NCBI GenBank assembly: GCA_000708835.1
Contig: DF237142.1
Location: 65,810-129,809 of the forward strand
DNA from: Klebsormidium nitens
Lineage: Eukaryota; Streptophyta; Klebsormidiophyceae; Klebsormidiales; Klebsormidiaceae
Length of the DNA stretch: 64,000 nt
Direction: 5' to 3'
Below the pieces are notes generated by a model, which worked only from the letters and a program-made list of their open reading frames with translations, searched no databases and was not told where the DNA came from. Below are positions 26,001 through 36,549 of this stretch, piece by piece; position 1 is the stretch's first letter; every line of letters begins with the position of its first letter. The translations under genes and the position numbers were made by a program.

Positions 26001-29000
26001 CACTCGTTCTAGTTTTTCCTTCCACCCTGTTTGCGCCGTTTCCTATTCCTGCTCCATCCTCCAAACACCCCCCAGCCGGCCCCCGTAGTCCCACCTTGAC
26101 AACCTTTCCGTTCGCATGGCCCGGTTCCGTCGCACTCTTTCCGCCGGATTTCATGTCTTCCAGCGCCAGGCTCCCGTCCTCTCCTTCGATTATTACCCCG
26201 TGACCCAAAAGGGCGGGCACCGTCCGCACCAGCGGGCTTTTGGCCGTCCGAATGAGTTCGTGCATCATCAACTCGGTCCGGAACATTCTCTCCTGCTCCC
26301 TTCCCCCGTTCTCCTCGTCCTCGTCTTCTGCATCCCGCGCTTGGCAAGTGTGATCCCTCCTGCTTTGCACATCGCCCGCGCCATTTGACAATGCTCTACC
26401 GTTTTGCAAACACTGCCCATTTCCGTGCTCGATCTTCCCATCGTCCCCATGTCCCGCACTCACCTCAGGAACCACCCCCGCCTCATCTTCTTCCAAACCG
26501 CCCCCCAAAAACACCTTGACCACCCTCCCCCCAACCCGGAACACCGCATTCCTCCCCCCACTCACTGGGAGGCTCTCCCCTCTGCTGGGGGAGGGCTTCT
26601 CGTGCGCCGCACACACAAGCGCCAGCACTTGCCGCCAGTGCTCTGCGCCGACGGTTTTGCAGGCGCAGTCCCAGATCCGACTTCGCAGGTCAGGGCGAGC
26701 CGCCCACATCTTCCGGAGAAGCTCTCGAAGGGCCGGCCGGTTGACGTAGTCATCTGTTAGGTCGGTGAAGTGTGACCAGGCAATGTCGGCGGGGGACGAG
26801 TGCTCGGGGGATGCATCAACCGAGCGGTTTTGGGCGAGGCGGCCGGCCCGGGACAGGCCCCTGTGGGCGAAACCCGGGGCCAAATCAGAGAAGACCTGCA
26901 AAGAAGCCAGTTTATTGTCAACTGGTAAACCTGAACTCAAATTAAGCCTTTACTTTCAGAGCAACCGCAATCAAGACGATCTGACACGCTGCCTGGCAGC
27001 CAAGCTGAAGAGTTACGATCCCAAACTTCGCCTTGGCAGAAACTTTCAAACCAAGCTTTCACCATAGGCTAGCTGCCTGCTAATGGGTTTGGGTGATTCC
27101 CTCGCTTTCAAAGGCTTGTGTTTGCTAATCCCGTACCCTATTTTTGGCACCCAGTACTTCCTTCTTCTGTCAGTTTCCCGAGCCGTCCAGCTGGGAAAAA
27201 GATAACAGGATCTACCCTTCTTGTTGAAGCGGCCCTTGCACACGACAATTTCTCGACTGAGCACTCCTTAAATCGAGTCTCGGGAATCACCGTCTCGAAG
27301 TTGGCCTCGTTCAGGAAGTTGTGCGTAACCGCGATCGAGTTCTCGATGTTGAGCACGCAGTGCCACCACCCCCCCGGAACGAATATGGTTTCTCCAGGGA
27401 GCTGTGTGCACTCGAGGGGCCGCTCATCCGGGGGTATGTGGGGATATACGTCCAGCCACCACTGCAAACTGGGGGGGCCGTCGAAAGATAGATCGCCGTC
27501 GTCTTCGCTCACCTGCCAAAGAAGGGTGAGAACCAAAATAGAATGATGAGAGAAAACCCATTTTTAGGAACTGTCGTTTGGCCGAAGCTTTCGTCTATGT
27601 GGCCACATTAGAGGATTCTGACGAATTTATTGCAAGCTTTCGTGCTCACCGAGGGAAGGCGTAAAGGATGACGAAAGTAACCATGAGCTTGAGGCCCAAT
27701 GTATTCAAAGTCACGTGTTCTTGATTCGCATTTGAATGCGCACAAGGACTGCGCAGACCAGCGACTCAACAAAACTGGTATGGTTTAGTGAAGCTCCTCG
27801 AAGACCCTCTTACACGCAATGCTTGGCCAGTTACTTGATATCTGTGCATGAATGGATTTTGAGTCCCGCATCAACTCACCCTGAGCGTCACGCCAGGCGG
27901 CACTCTTCCGGGGGGGTACAACGCCCAGCGTTTCTTCCCCCTCACAAGCGCGTTCCAGGCGCTCGTCAGATTTGGGTCCACGTGCCAGGCCGCCCCGGAC
28001 CGGGGGGGTCCCAGAACCAGCCACCGGAAGGGGGGCTTCAACTCCCCCTCGAGAAGCTCTAGAAAATCGTCCCCGAAAAGGGGGGGAACGGAGTAGTCGC
28101 TCAGGAGGGGGGGGGCCGTCTCGCCGTATGTGGGGTCGAAAATGTACAGGGGTTCTTCGTCATGCTGGACGCGTGTGTAAGCTGCGTAGTCGCGCAGCGT
28201 CATCTTGACCTGCGGAGTTTTCGAAGCTGGGTCAGAAACGCCATTAAAAGGCTCCGGTTGCTGGCTTGAAGGCCTCAAAGTCGTGACATTGATCCGAAGA
28301 TCAAGCATACCGGTATTCTCAAGCTTGCGTTTCCGACCTTGTTGAATTTCTGGCACTTCGAAACTGCCTGTGGCGTTCACCAGAAGTCGTTTCGTTGGCC
28401 CAGTCGGTACGTCCGTCCACCATTAAAAGAGTACTAGCTTTCAAACAGCCTTGAAGCTTTCGGTTCTAGGGCATGATCCCCTGATGAATTTCAATCTCAC
28501 GAGCCTGCAAATCGAGGAACCGAAATTTGAAAACAATCAACGTCAGACGTGACTTGGAACGTCGAGGTAGAGAAGAACACTCCTGATTGGAAAGGCAGTG
28601 ATAGTAGTCACAGAAGTCCGCACTGAGAGGCTAGCAACGACAAAGGCTGCTCTTATCTTAACTTTATTCGCAGACCGGAATATCACGGATCAATTGCAAT
28701 ACCAAGACGAGAAGGTCACAAGATTTGTTCTCTCACTTCACCTTAGCAAAGGCTTGGTTCCTGTGCGCCTCTAATACCCAACAGATCAGAAGAAAGCTTC
28801 ACAGCCTGGACACGTGCTGACAAATAACAAGAACACATCCTCACCGCTTTCCCGTGCGCTTGCGAGACTTTGAACTTGGCGTCCCCGAATCGGTCCACCA
28901 ACTTAGGCAGGGTCCACTCCTGGCTGGCTGGCCAACGCCCCACAATGTCCGTCAGAAGAACCGGCTTCTTTCCGTCAAACTCCGCAGCAAACTCCTGTTG

Positions 29001-30889
29001 CGAGATGTTGCCCCGTCGCTCGACGTGGCCGGTGTCAAAGGAGAAGGTGTGCAGGTCGATGTGGCAGCGGTACCACTGGCGGTACAGGTGCAGCGAGGAA
29101 AACCCTGGAGGGAATTGGGTTTGTTCTGCTCTAAAACACTGAACACTCTGGTTGAGGCAAAGGACGCTCAATATCCTCAACAAATGGAACCCAGAATTCC
29201 TTTGAGAAATTGGTGGCAATCGACATGAGTGTTGAACGAGGTTCTTCGTGTTGTCGAATGTAGGTATTTGTCACTCTAATGACAATTTCTATTCGTGATA
29301 GAGGAGTGGGACTTGCAGCAGACCGCCAGAAAGAGTGGATTCTGGGAAGCAATTTGGCCCCACTGATCCAACCTGGCTGTCCCTTCTAAGCTATAAGTTG
29401 CATACTCTGTCCGTCATATTATCAAAATATGACGCAGCAAATTCCTTGAAACTACGCCCAAATTCCAATCCATATTTGCAGTTGCAACATGCTCACCTCG
29501 TAAGCAGTCAAACTCAATTGAGAACGGCTAGTCGACTTTTGTTCGAAAGTGGTGACCAAGATAAGACACAGGGTCCGGCTGCTCTGAGACAAGACGCCCT
29601 CACCTTCGAACCTTCGCAGAGGGTGTGGGCTTGGCAGTGCAATCTTCATCTCCTCGGCTCGCCTGCAAGTATCAAGGCACCGAGCGTTCTTAGCCTGGCC
29701 GTCAGATGACAAATTGTTCCGCCTCCGGTTCAAAAGCTGTCCCTAAAATATGGCTATGCACACAAAGCTGACAATTCCGCCTCATATTTGCTGGAGAAGA
29801 GGCGACGATGCCTGGTCACAGAGTGGAAGGCGGCAGTCCTGTGAATGTCTTCCATATGTTTGAGTGGTTCAAACAAGGAGTACGAGGCAGGTTTGCTGTC
29901 GTCTTGCCGGTAGCCTTGAGTGGGGCACTTGGATACATTGGGTTCTAGCTGAACCTCGCCGAAGGATACAAACCTGCGGACCTCGGAAGTCAAGTTCAAA
30001 CCCAGAGAGAGAGTACAATCAAAAACCAACATCCTGTGTGAGTTTACTGCGCTTTCTAGATGTGTGACGATTAAGCTGCGACTGGGAATTCTCTTGGGGG
30101 GTGAAGTCTGCAACTCTCGGAAAAATTGGCGCACCTTGCGAGCGCAGTCTGCTTCCAAGTCCCATGGTACACCATCGGCTTGTCAGAGGGAGTGCCCAGG
30201 CACAACCGCATCCACAGAGGCTCGTCGTTGCAGAATATGTAAAACACACTGGCGAAAGCGCACATACAAGAGTCAGCAAGGATGCTTCTGCCCCTGCGGT
30301 GGCCCCAAATGCTTCAGTGAATTTTACATGAAGCCAGCTGGACTTTGACATTGCGGACCAATTGAAGGTGACTGGAAGTGATGACAAGATAGAAGCTGAA
30401 GCATGCGCCAAAATCTTAAAAGCGACAAACTTATCAGGCGATGGTTTTTCAGAATGACAAGTGCATCAGCATCTCTCCTGTGGCACATGTAGACAAACCA
30501 TTTGTGAGTCTTCAAACGCCAACACAACGGCTCCTCTTAGGTGCAGATTTTTAAAAGCCTGGTTGACAAAGCTCCTTACACCAACAGGTCTCAGAATCTA
30601 GTCCAGTTTTGCCAAGAGTCGCAAATGGGAGCTCAAGTCCTCTGCAGACAACAGGATTTGCCCTAGCAAATGCCATAGCATACATAAAGTCTGGGAGTGC
30701 TTCTCAACAGATTGTAAAGGAAGCGCCAATTCACCTGCTCACACACGCCAGCCTTTCCACCTCTTGCATGTGTAGCCCGCCCAGTATGCGGCAGATGATG
30801 TCATCTGTCAGGACTCGGAGGTTTCCCAACCCGCTGTTCCTCCTCCAATCCATGGCCGCAAGCGGAGGGATCCCTGAGTGCTGACTCAT
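23071..30889 (-). CDS. F-box / JmjC 2-oxoglutarate oxygenase / APH-kinase-like fusion protein (At1g78280 type)
   Basis: Ten exons: 30889-30735, 30248-30135, 29662-29604, 29104-28845, 28209-27880, 27512-27291, 26895-25862, 25178-24103, 23625-23436 and 23200-23071. All are in phase and encode 1,189 residues. Residues ~20-65 are an F-box (VLTDDIICRILGGL). Residues ~115-375 are a JMJD6-like JmjC domain with an intact Fe(II) triad: WHVDP (His272, Asp274) and GWWHC (His357), plus the GKKRWALYPPG strand. From ~480 there is an APH/choline-kinase-like fold: glycine-containing SGGRNAVFRV, VVKVF lysine, WLHTDLLVDN (His983, Asp985, Asn990) and ILDFADA (Asp1077). The C-terminus DPLYEIASLHIGTFRG...FRAMCFAVLHE matches the plant family. 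Two long disordered insertions (exons 7 and 8, rich in Gly, Asn, Ser) make it ~250 residues longer than the Arabidopsis protein. Expected role: an SCF component with oxygenase activity; substrate unknown. Confidence 0.95.
23895..23926. repeat. 32-bp near-perfect palindrome in an intron of the F-box/JmjC gene
   Basis: Two perfect 15-bp arms (AGGCGCTAACCTCCC and its complement) are separated by only TT. It lies in the intron between exons 8 and 9, about 180-210 bases from the exon 8 donor. It could extrude as a cruciform or fold as a tight RNA hairpin. Confidence 0.95.
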
Positions 30890-31143
30890 TAAGTACCACC
30901 TCTGTCTACTTGTAACAGGATGTGGAGCAGACCGCAAGCGGAAGACAGGAACTCAAATCCTCAAATCCTTGAGGAGTAATGTTGAGTTTTTGATACCTCA
31001 AAGCACTCTCACGCATTCCGCCCTCTTGATTTCAGAGAGTGCGCTACGATTTAACAAGCATATGTTGCCCTCCCTTTGGCCAACAGACAGATCAGCAAAT
31101 TGGCGACCACCCACTGCTTCCGGACAGAAGATACACAAAGCCT

Positions 31144-31470
31144 TCACGCCTCGGTTCTGCACCACCAACTGATCCCCACTGCCACCGTCCCTACCACCAC
31201 TGGCACCAGCCGGACTCGCCTCTTATTTGTTGCGGCCAACTCCGCGCTTTCAATTTGCGCTTTCAACTTCAAGTTCAAGTTGCCGAGCGGCGAGTCCTGT
31301 GCACAGTACTGCAGTGGCACTGCAGTCTGCAGCGTGCAGGCGCCCGGCCTCGCCCTGGTTCTTGCAAGCCCGTCGACGTTGTCCCGTTCCGTTGTTGAGT
31401 TTTCCGCCCCTGCCTCCATCAGATAATCATCCGGAACGCGAAAGGATTGCTCCCCATGCATGACGTGCAT
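31144..31470 (-). CDS. Uncertain open frame, 108 residues, C-terminal hydrophobic segment
   Basis: It opens with a true ATG inside the palindromic word ATGCATGACGTGCAT. It codes for an acidic/polar N-terminus and ends with a basic stretch followed by a hydrophobic stretch (KRRVRLVPVVVGTVAVGISWW). That layout resembles a small tail-anchored protein. I see no family similarity and no adjacent exons. It may equally be chance in a GC-rich block or upstream leader of the neighbouring gene. Confidence 0.18.
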   Translation of the reverse strand: MHVMHGEQSFRVPDDYLMEAGAENSTTERDNVDGLARTRARPGACTLQTAVPLQYCAQDSPLGNLNLKLKAQIESAELAATNKRRVRLVPVVVGTVAVGISWWCRTEA

Positions 31471-31738
31471 GTTTGCCGGATTGTTGGATTGTGCACAGTT
31501 CTGAGTTCATGCCATAATGAATTCTGTCAGAATGTATCAGCACTCGTACACAGTGTCAGTCAGAGCTCTACTTCACAGCTCTTGGGTTCATGCTATTGCC
31601 AGTAGGTCCACATGGAAGCCTTCTGAAGGCCAGTGATGGTCCAGAATGTGTCAAGAATATGTTATACAGCGGACAAAGCTTGCAATCACCATCTCAGGTA
31701 CAGGTCATGACAGAAGTCGAGTAGTAGACTACGTGCCG

Positions 31739-31800
31739 ACTTCAAAAAGTGACCTTGATCTGGTTCTCCACTTCAAAAAGTGATCTTGATTTGGTTCTCC
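31739..31800. repeat. 31-bp direct tandem duplication
   Basis: Two adjacent 31-bp units begin ACTTCAAAAAGTGA and end TTGGTTCTCC or CTGGTTCTCC. They differ at two positions (C/T at both). The duplication is intergenic, between the EF-P 3' end and the F-box/JmjC promoter. Confidence 0.92.
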
Positions 31801-32407
31801 AGAGATTCGTACATGGATTTGGCATATTATGGCGCAAACTTATCGAGTGACCATCAGTACAATGATCACCTTGCAACATTCACTAGAGCCGCTTCTTGTA
31901 ATCTACATCAAATCGTGTTAGAGCCCAGCTCTATGAAAACTTGGCCTTCGTTTTAAATATGATGTATATGGTCCCAGCAACATAACTGTCCTTGATTAAG
32001 TGCTTGGTAAGAGCTGCGGCCCATGGCTGCTTGATGGTCACTCCGTATTAATGAACGCGTGCACACCCAGGTGCATACGGCATTAGTCAGGCATGCGTGT
32101 CCGTCGCAATCAACCATGATTCCATCAGGCACTAGCTTATCAGTGATTCAACGGGCTACTACATCCAAGAAGCGAAGAACAGAAAACAAGCGCTTGGGGG
32201 AAAAGTGATGATGCGTGTAACCTCTGTTTCAATGGACCTGGTGGGTCAACATAATCAGCTCCGGAGAAAAATCCTTCAGCACCTCTTCAAAGCTTCATAA
32301 ACCTGCAATGTCTCTCAACCAGCCTCCCAGTTTAGTTCGTCTGAAGAAGGAGATTCGCGGGCATGTATTCGCAGCAAAATCTAGCTCCCAAGGAGTTGAA
32401 GACGGTC

Positions 32408-35400
32408 TTACTTCTTATCCTTGGCTCTGCTGATGTAACTACCTGCTTTTGTATCTATAATGATGTCGTCGCCAATATTTACAAAGAGCGGAACCTGAAG
32501 TGTGCCTCCAGTCTCCACCGTACAAGGCTTGGATCCACCTGAAAGCAGCCGGAGGATGTGCTCCATTATTAACCAGCTCCAAGCGAACGGAAGGACGTTT
32601 CCGGAAAGCGTGAAATATCAGCGACCTGCTTTCAGAGAGCGACCGTTCTGCGCAGGACTATGCATTGTGATTACGGGGACGCCCCCAGTATCCAGTTGGG
32701 AACGGAGGACTCACGTTACTTAAGTTTGGTTAGAGCTCCTAACCCATACTTCGACAACCTAGGTTTAGATGAGGTGGAGGTCAGGCGGGCATGAGCATCC
32801 AAATCTTTTCGCCCTTACATCAAGAGCCAATTGGCTTCCGCCCGTTTCGATATGACCGGTGGCCCCCTGCAGACCACTGCCGCAACCGCAAACTTTCTCG
32901 TAAGCTTTGAAGTTACTCGTCCGCTCAATGCAGATTCTGCACAGGTTGCTGCCCCGCCGAAGAAATCTTGCTTTCGTCAAGCGACTAACTTCGACGAGTT
33001 TCATCGTGAATCGATGGGACGCTCTCATCACTGCCGCTATTTGCCACTGCGCCATTGACCTTGCGCGGTGTCAGCTGATGCGCTCGTAAGTTCGGAAACT
33101 CGCTAAAAAATGAGTAAAGAAAAAGGGAACTATAAGAAAGAAGAACATAAGCAAGCTCACCCTGCGCAGTGTCGCCTCTGACCCCCGGGTCCGTGTCCGT
33201 GACTTTGAGCACGACCGACGACGGCAACTCGACAGCCAGCACGCGGCCGTTCCATATCACCACTTCGCACTCGGAGCCTTCCTTGAGCCACTTGTTCATG
33301 TCGCCCACGTTCTCCTTCGTCACTCGGATCTCCTCGTACGTTTCCTGGCGACACAGAAACGGAGGCATGAGCGCAAGGACGGAAAGAGACAGAGTCTCTT
33401 CAAAGGAAAGGGGATCAAAGACCGCGAGCTTTGTACATAGCTCTACGTGTCCTTTCGTAGGACGAGGCTCCCCATGAGTTTCCTGGCGACACGGAATGGA
33501 TGCGGAAGTGGAGGACAACGGAGACTAAAATATCTTCTAACGAGAGGAAACAGATGTCGCGAACGCTGCAGATGGCTGTACTTCTCCTCAGTCACAAGAG
33601 CTCCTCGTACGTTTCCTGGCGGTGGCGTTTCACGGGGATCACCAATCCACAAAAGCCGAAAACTATAAGGAGCTCGTGTCGAGCACTTATAGAGCCTGGG
33701 AAAAGACGTGGATCATCCTGGAGTGGGATTGCTAAGACTGAAAAGTTTGTAGAGCATCGAAACGTTCAGCTCTCACCATATCCATAAACACTAGTTGGTC
33801 CCCGTCATTGTACGTGTACTGCTTCGTCCGCTTGTCGACCTCCGCAGCCTCCACGCTTTCGCCCGCCCGGAACGTCTTTTCGACCGTGTTGTTGGTGATG
33901 TAGTTCTTGAGCTTGGAGCGCACAAACGCGGAGCCCTTGCCAGGCTTGACGTGCAAAAACTCTGCGAGAAGCTCCAGGGTGACGTCAGAAAAGTGACGAT
34001 CGCTTGGAAGTTGATCTGTCCTTTCTGTGAAGCCGGATGGCAGAGGGCAATCGTTGATCGGGCTTGCAATACTTCAGGGCGCTGGCTTGTGCGATTCTGA
34101 AACTCGAGACTTCATTGGATGGAGTGTCACGGCGACGCGCAGCTTTTATCACATCTCGTTGGAACGGGCTTATCTGCACCTAAGCATCGCTTCCATCTCG
34201 GAGAGCTTTGTCAAAGAGTGACATCTGAAAATAGCGGCTGTCGGAATCGTGGACAACATTAGATCGAAAAACGCATTCCTTATCCCACAGCTTATGTACC
34301 CATCTTAAGAGACCGAACAGGGTCTTTGTCTAGGTGTAGGCTTGGTGCAGAATGCACGTACCTTGCACCCTGTATGGCGCGCCATCAACTACGATGTTCA
34401 GACCCGTCTTGAAGTCATTGCTAGAGACGGTGGCCGCTCGTATACCTGCAACAGGGGCAAGCTTGTGGTTTGAGTGATTCGAGGTTTTAGGCTTAGCCGC
34501 AGCGTCAGCTTCAAAGGTGTAACTCCTTACATGCTTCTGATTCAATAGGTGGCAGGGATTACAATGGAAGTTTGATTTTGGGCCAGTCTGACGACTTTTC
34601 ATTGGATACGAAATCCTAGAGCTTTGAAAATGTATCATCAATTTCACCCTGGTAGCATTGTCAATCAAACTAGCTAAGGTGTAAAGCGTAGATAATATTG
34701 TCAGAGTGATAACCTTCCAAGCTCTCTAAAGTGCCATAAAACGTCAAGTGAATTGTCTTGTGAGCAGACACCAGTCAGCGGGCATGAAAGTCTTCTGGGT
34801 GATGCCAAAGCGTTGAGGCGCCAACAGATTCTATGAGGTTGTCAACAACGATAGAAGAGGACAGGATTCTGCTGATTCTGACCGCAGGCGCAACAGTTGA
34901 GCTGCAACTTGATATCCAGACACTGTTCCGCGACTAGACCGTGAACGTAGGAATAGCGACACCAGACCCATCAACGAATGCAACAATCAGTGCAGTACAA
35001 GAACACTGCACAGCATGCTCATACCGAAGGTGGCAGGCGACTGCCCAAGCCTGGTAAGCGCTGTGATGGATTATGTGCGGGGAGCAAGTGTTTTTAGAGA
35101 ACGCATCGGAGGAGACTCTAGGAATCTGGAGGAACCGGTACGATGGTCGGTGGTAACTCACAGGAACATGGGGACAACGCTAAATAGCCCATTCTTAGCA
35201 AGATAGACGTGTAGTGCATTCAGGAATCCAAGCTGATAGAGCCGCGATGCATTGGGTGCTGATATGCATATCTACATCTAGTGGCATTTTGAGTGGTCCC
35301 GATCAACTGTGCCACCGTTGAGCGACCCTCAAAGTGCGGACTGGTAAATGGTATACGTAAAGCTCAGCCACTACAACTCTTAAGTCGGGCTCTCTACTAA

Positions 35401-35664
35401 TCATCAGACTCCCACATTGCGTGCAACCAAAGAAGCTCCTCAGTATTGACGCTTGCACAACTTACTGATCGGGCGCCTTTCCGGCAGGCGACTCGGTCTC
35501 ATGTGCGGTTGCCTCTGCGTCCACCCCTGCGGCCCCGCCAGAAAGCTCTTGATTCCGATGAAGGAACTGGGCCTTGGTTTGAGTGCCCCCTGCATTCCGC
35601 TGGCGGGGGACACTGCCAGCCCGCTTGTCAACATTGATCGGCACCCCGCGTGGACAAGCGCCAT
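32408..35664 (-). CDS. Elongation factor P, bacterial type, predicted plastid-targeted
   Basis: Five exons, 35664-35466, 34445-34362, 33961-33777, 33344-33161 and 32538-32408, join in frame to 260 residues. The first ~66 residues ([20 protein letters not shown]..., rich in Ser, Ala, Arg and Pro, few acids) are a transit-peptide-like leader. They are followed by the three EF-P domains. The KOW-like domain I carries the exposed loop [10 protein letters not shown]; Lys103 is the position lysylated or otherwise modified in bacterial EF-P. Domain II is the ETYEEIRV...LKVTDTDPG barrel. Domain III ends [13 protein letters not shown] relieves ribosome stalling at polyproline, here presumably on plastid ribosomes. 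The bacterial-style loop and the leader separate it from cytosolic eIF5A. The intron before exon 4 carries decayed copies of that exon's start. Confidence 0.95.
33345..33640 (-). repeat. Two decayed upstream copies of the EF-P exon 4 start, with their 3' splice sites
   Basis: On the minus strand the real acceptor CGCCAG|GAAACGTACGAGG is at 33345/33344. The same signal recurs at 33482 (TCGCCAG|GAAACTCATGGGG) and at 33615 (CGCCAG|GAAACGTACGAGG), spaced 138 and 133 bases apart. Similarity extends about 40 bases into the copied exon. The copy at 33482 keeps the frame ([14 protein letters not shown] beside real [14 protein letters not shown]). The copy at 33615 has lost a base and reaches TGA after seven codons. 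Confidence 0.85.
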
Positions 35665-35763
35665 CGTTGCAGGTGCCTAAGTCAAATGGAGAAGGATGTC
35701 GTTGTGGACAGGGGTTCTGGCGCCGTGCAGATCGCCGTGCATAGCACGGCCGGGGGAATTTCT

Positions 35764-35792
35764 GCACGGCCGGGCGAAGCCCGCCGTGCAGA
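35764..35792. repeat. Hairpin module, copy 1, just upstream of the EF-P start
   Basis: A 29-bp inverted-repeat unit with arms TGCACGG...CCGTGCA around CGGGC-GAA-GCCCG. It is embedded in a wider cluster of GCCGTGCA/TGCACGGC words (about 35720-35810), 60-150 bases before the EF-P ATG. It shares 28 of 29 bases with the copy at 36521-36549. Confidence 0.88.
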
Positions 35793-35958
35793 TTGCCGTG
35801 CAGGCCCGGTGCCCTTGTTCCGGCCAGGTATCCCGCTGGCCGGGCACTCTCCGTCGACGGCAAGTACTCAAGAGTCTCGGAACACCTAATAATTCGAGTA
35901 AGCTAGCTATATTCAGGGCACGTTTGTCCGGCTATATTAGACTTTCCGGAAAGACCGA

Positions 35959-35978
35959 CCCGGCCCGGCCCGGCCCGG
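35959..35978. repeat. (CCCGG)4 microsatellite
   Basis: Four perfect CCCGG units, followed by a partial fifth, in the divergent EF-P/GT90 spacer. Confidence 0.95.
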
Positions 35979-36005
35979 CTTTACAAAACCTAAGCCCCCT
36001 TGAAT

Positions 36006-36208
36006 AGTCTGGTAACTAAAGAGTGACTTCACAGCGGGGTGACTTGAGATAGGCACCCGGGAGACGGGTGGGGTTAGCATGGTGGTTAGGGTGGGTTCGG
36101 GTGCGGAGCGGGTGAGTATCTGGGTTAGATTTTTTAGTTTGTTTGGTCGGGGATTGTGAATCTTAAGTCACTCACCCGTTAAGTCACCCCGGAGTTACCA
36201 GTAGGTAT
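36006..36208. mobile_element. MITE-like element with terminal inverted repeats and 9-bp flanking direct repeat
   Basis: CTGGTAACT at 36009-36017 is inverted as AGTTACCAG at 36193-36201. Subterminal GGTGACTT words are also inverted. The element lies between two copies of CCCTTGAAT (35997-36005 and 36209-36217). A 9-bp target duplication is the signature of Mutator-like DNA transposons. There is no coding capacity, and the interior is G-rich on the plus strand. The inverted repeats sit 3-7 bases inside the duplication, so the exact ends are uncertain. Confidence 0.55.
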
Positions 36209-36520
36209 CCCTTGAATCACTCTCGCAACTATACTTTCGTATGTGGCGGTCGATGGAACCTTTTGAACGGTTTGGATCTTCTAATATGCATCTTCGATTT
36301 TCTCCTCGGGGGTTTGTAAAAGAAACCTGGGTCCTGGTTGCAGCATCATAACGTCGTATACGGTTTGATATCGGTCATATGGTGTGTAAACGCGCAAATA
36401 TCAATGCCATTGAGAATATATAGCAGGCCGTGCATGGTTTGCAGCGTCAGGGGGGAAAAGCCCGGGCAGAGTCATCGGCTCGGGGCTCTCAGCTGCACCG
36501 TCACGGCCGGCAAGGCCGTT

Positions 36521-36549
36521 GCACGGCCGGGCGGAGCCCGCCGTGCAGA
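36521..36549. repeat. Hairpin module, copy 2, in the EF-P/GT90 spacer
   Basis: Same 29-bp inverted-repeat module as at 35764-35792, with one A/G change in the loop. Further GCACGGCCGGG fragments follow immediately (36551-36561) and precede it (36502-36510). Confidence 0.88.

Larger units (their letters stand above)
30890..32407. other. Intergenic between two tandem minus-strand genes
   Basis: This 1.5-kb stretch holds the promoter of the F-box/JmjC gene (next to 30890) and the 3' flank of the EF-P gene (next to 32407). It contains one uncertain open frame and one tandem duplication, listed separately. Nothing else was recognised. Confidence 0.5.

Noticed and set aside
25820-26203. Plus-strand open frame of 127 codons
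   Set aside because: Antisense shadow of exon 7 of the F-box/JmjC gene; no family motifs.
35462-35863. Minus-strand 133-codon open frame over the EF-P leader and hairpin repeats
   Set aside because: Overlaps the true EF-P exon 1 in another frame and is made largely of the repeated GC module.
36061-36140. Telomere-like G-rich repeats (GGGTTAG, GGTTAGGG)
   Set aside because: Words are irregular and few and do not form a TTTAGGG or TTAGGG array; they are the interior of the MITE-like element.
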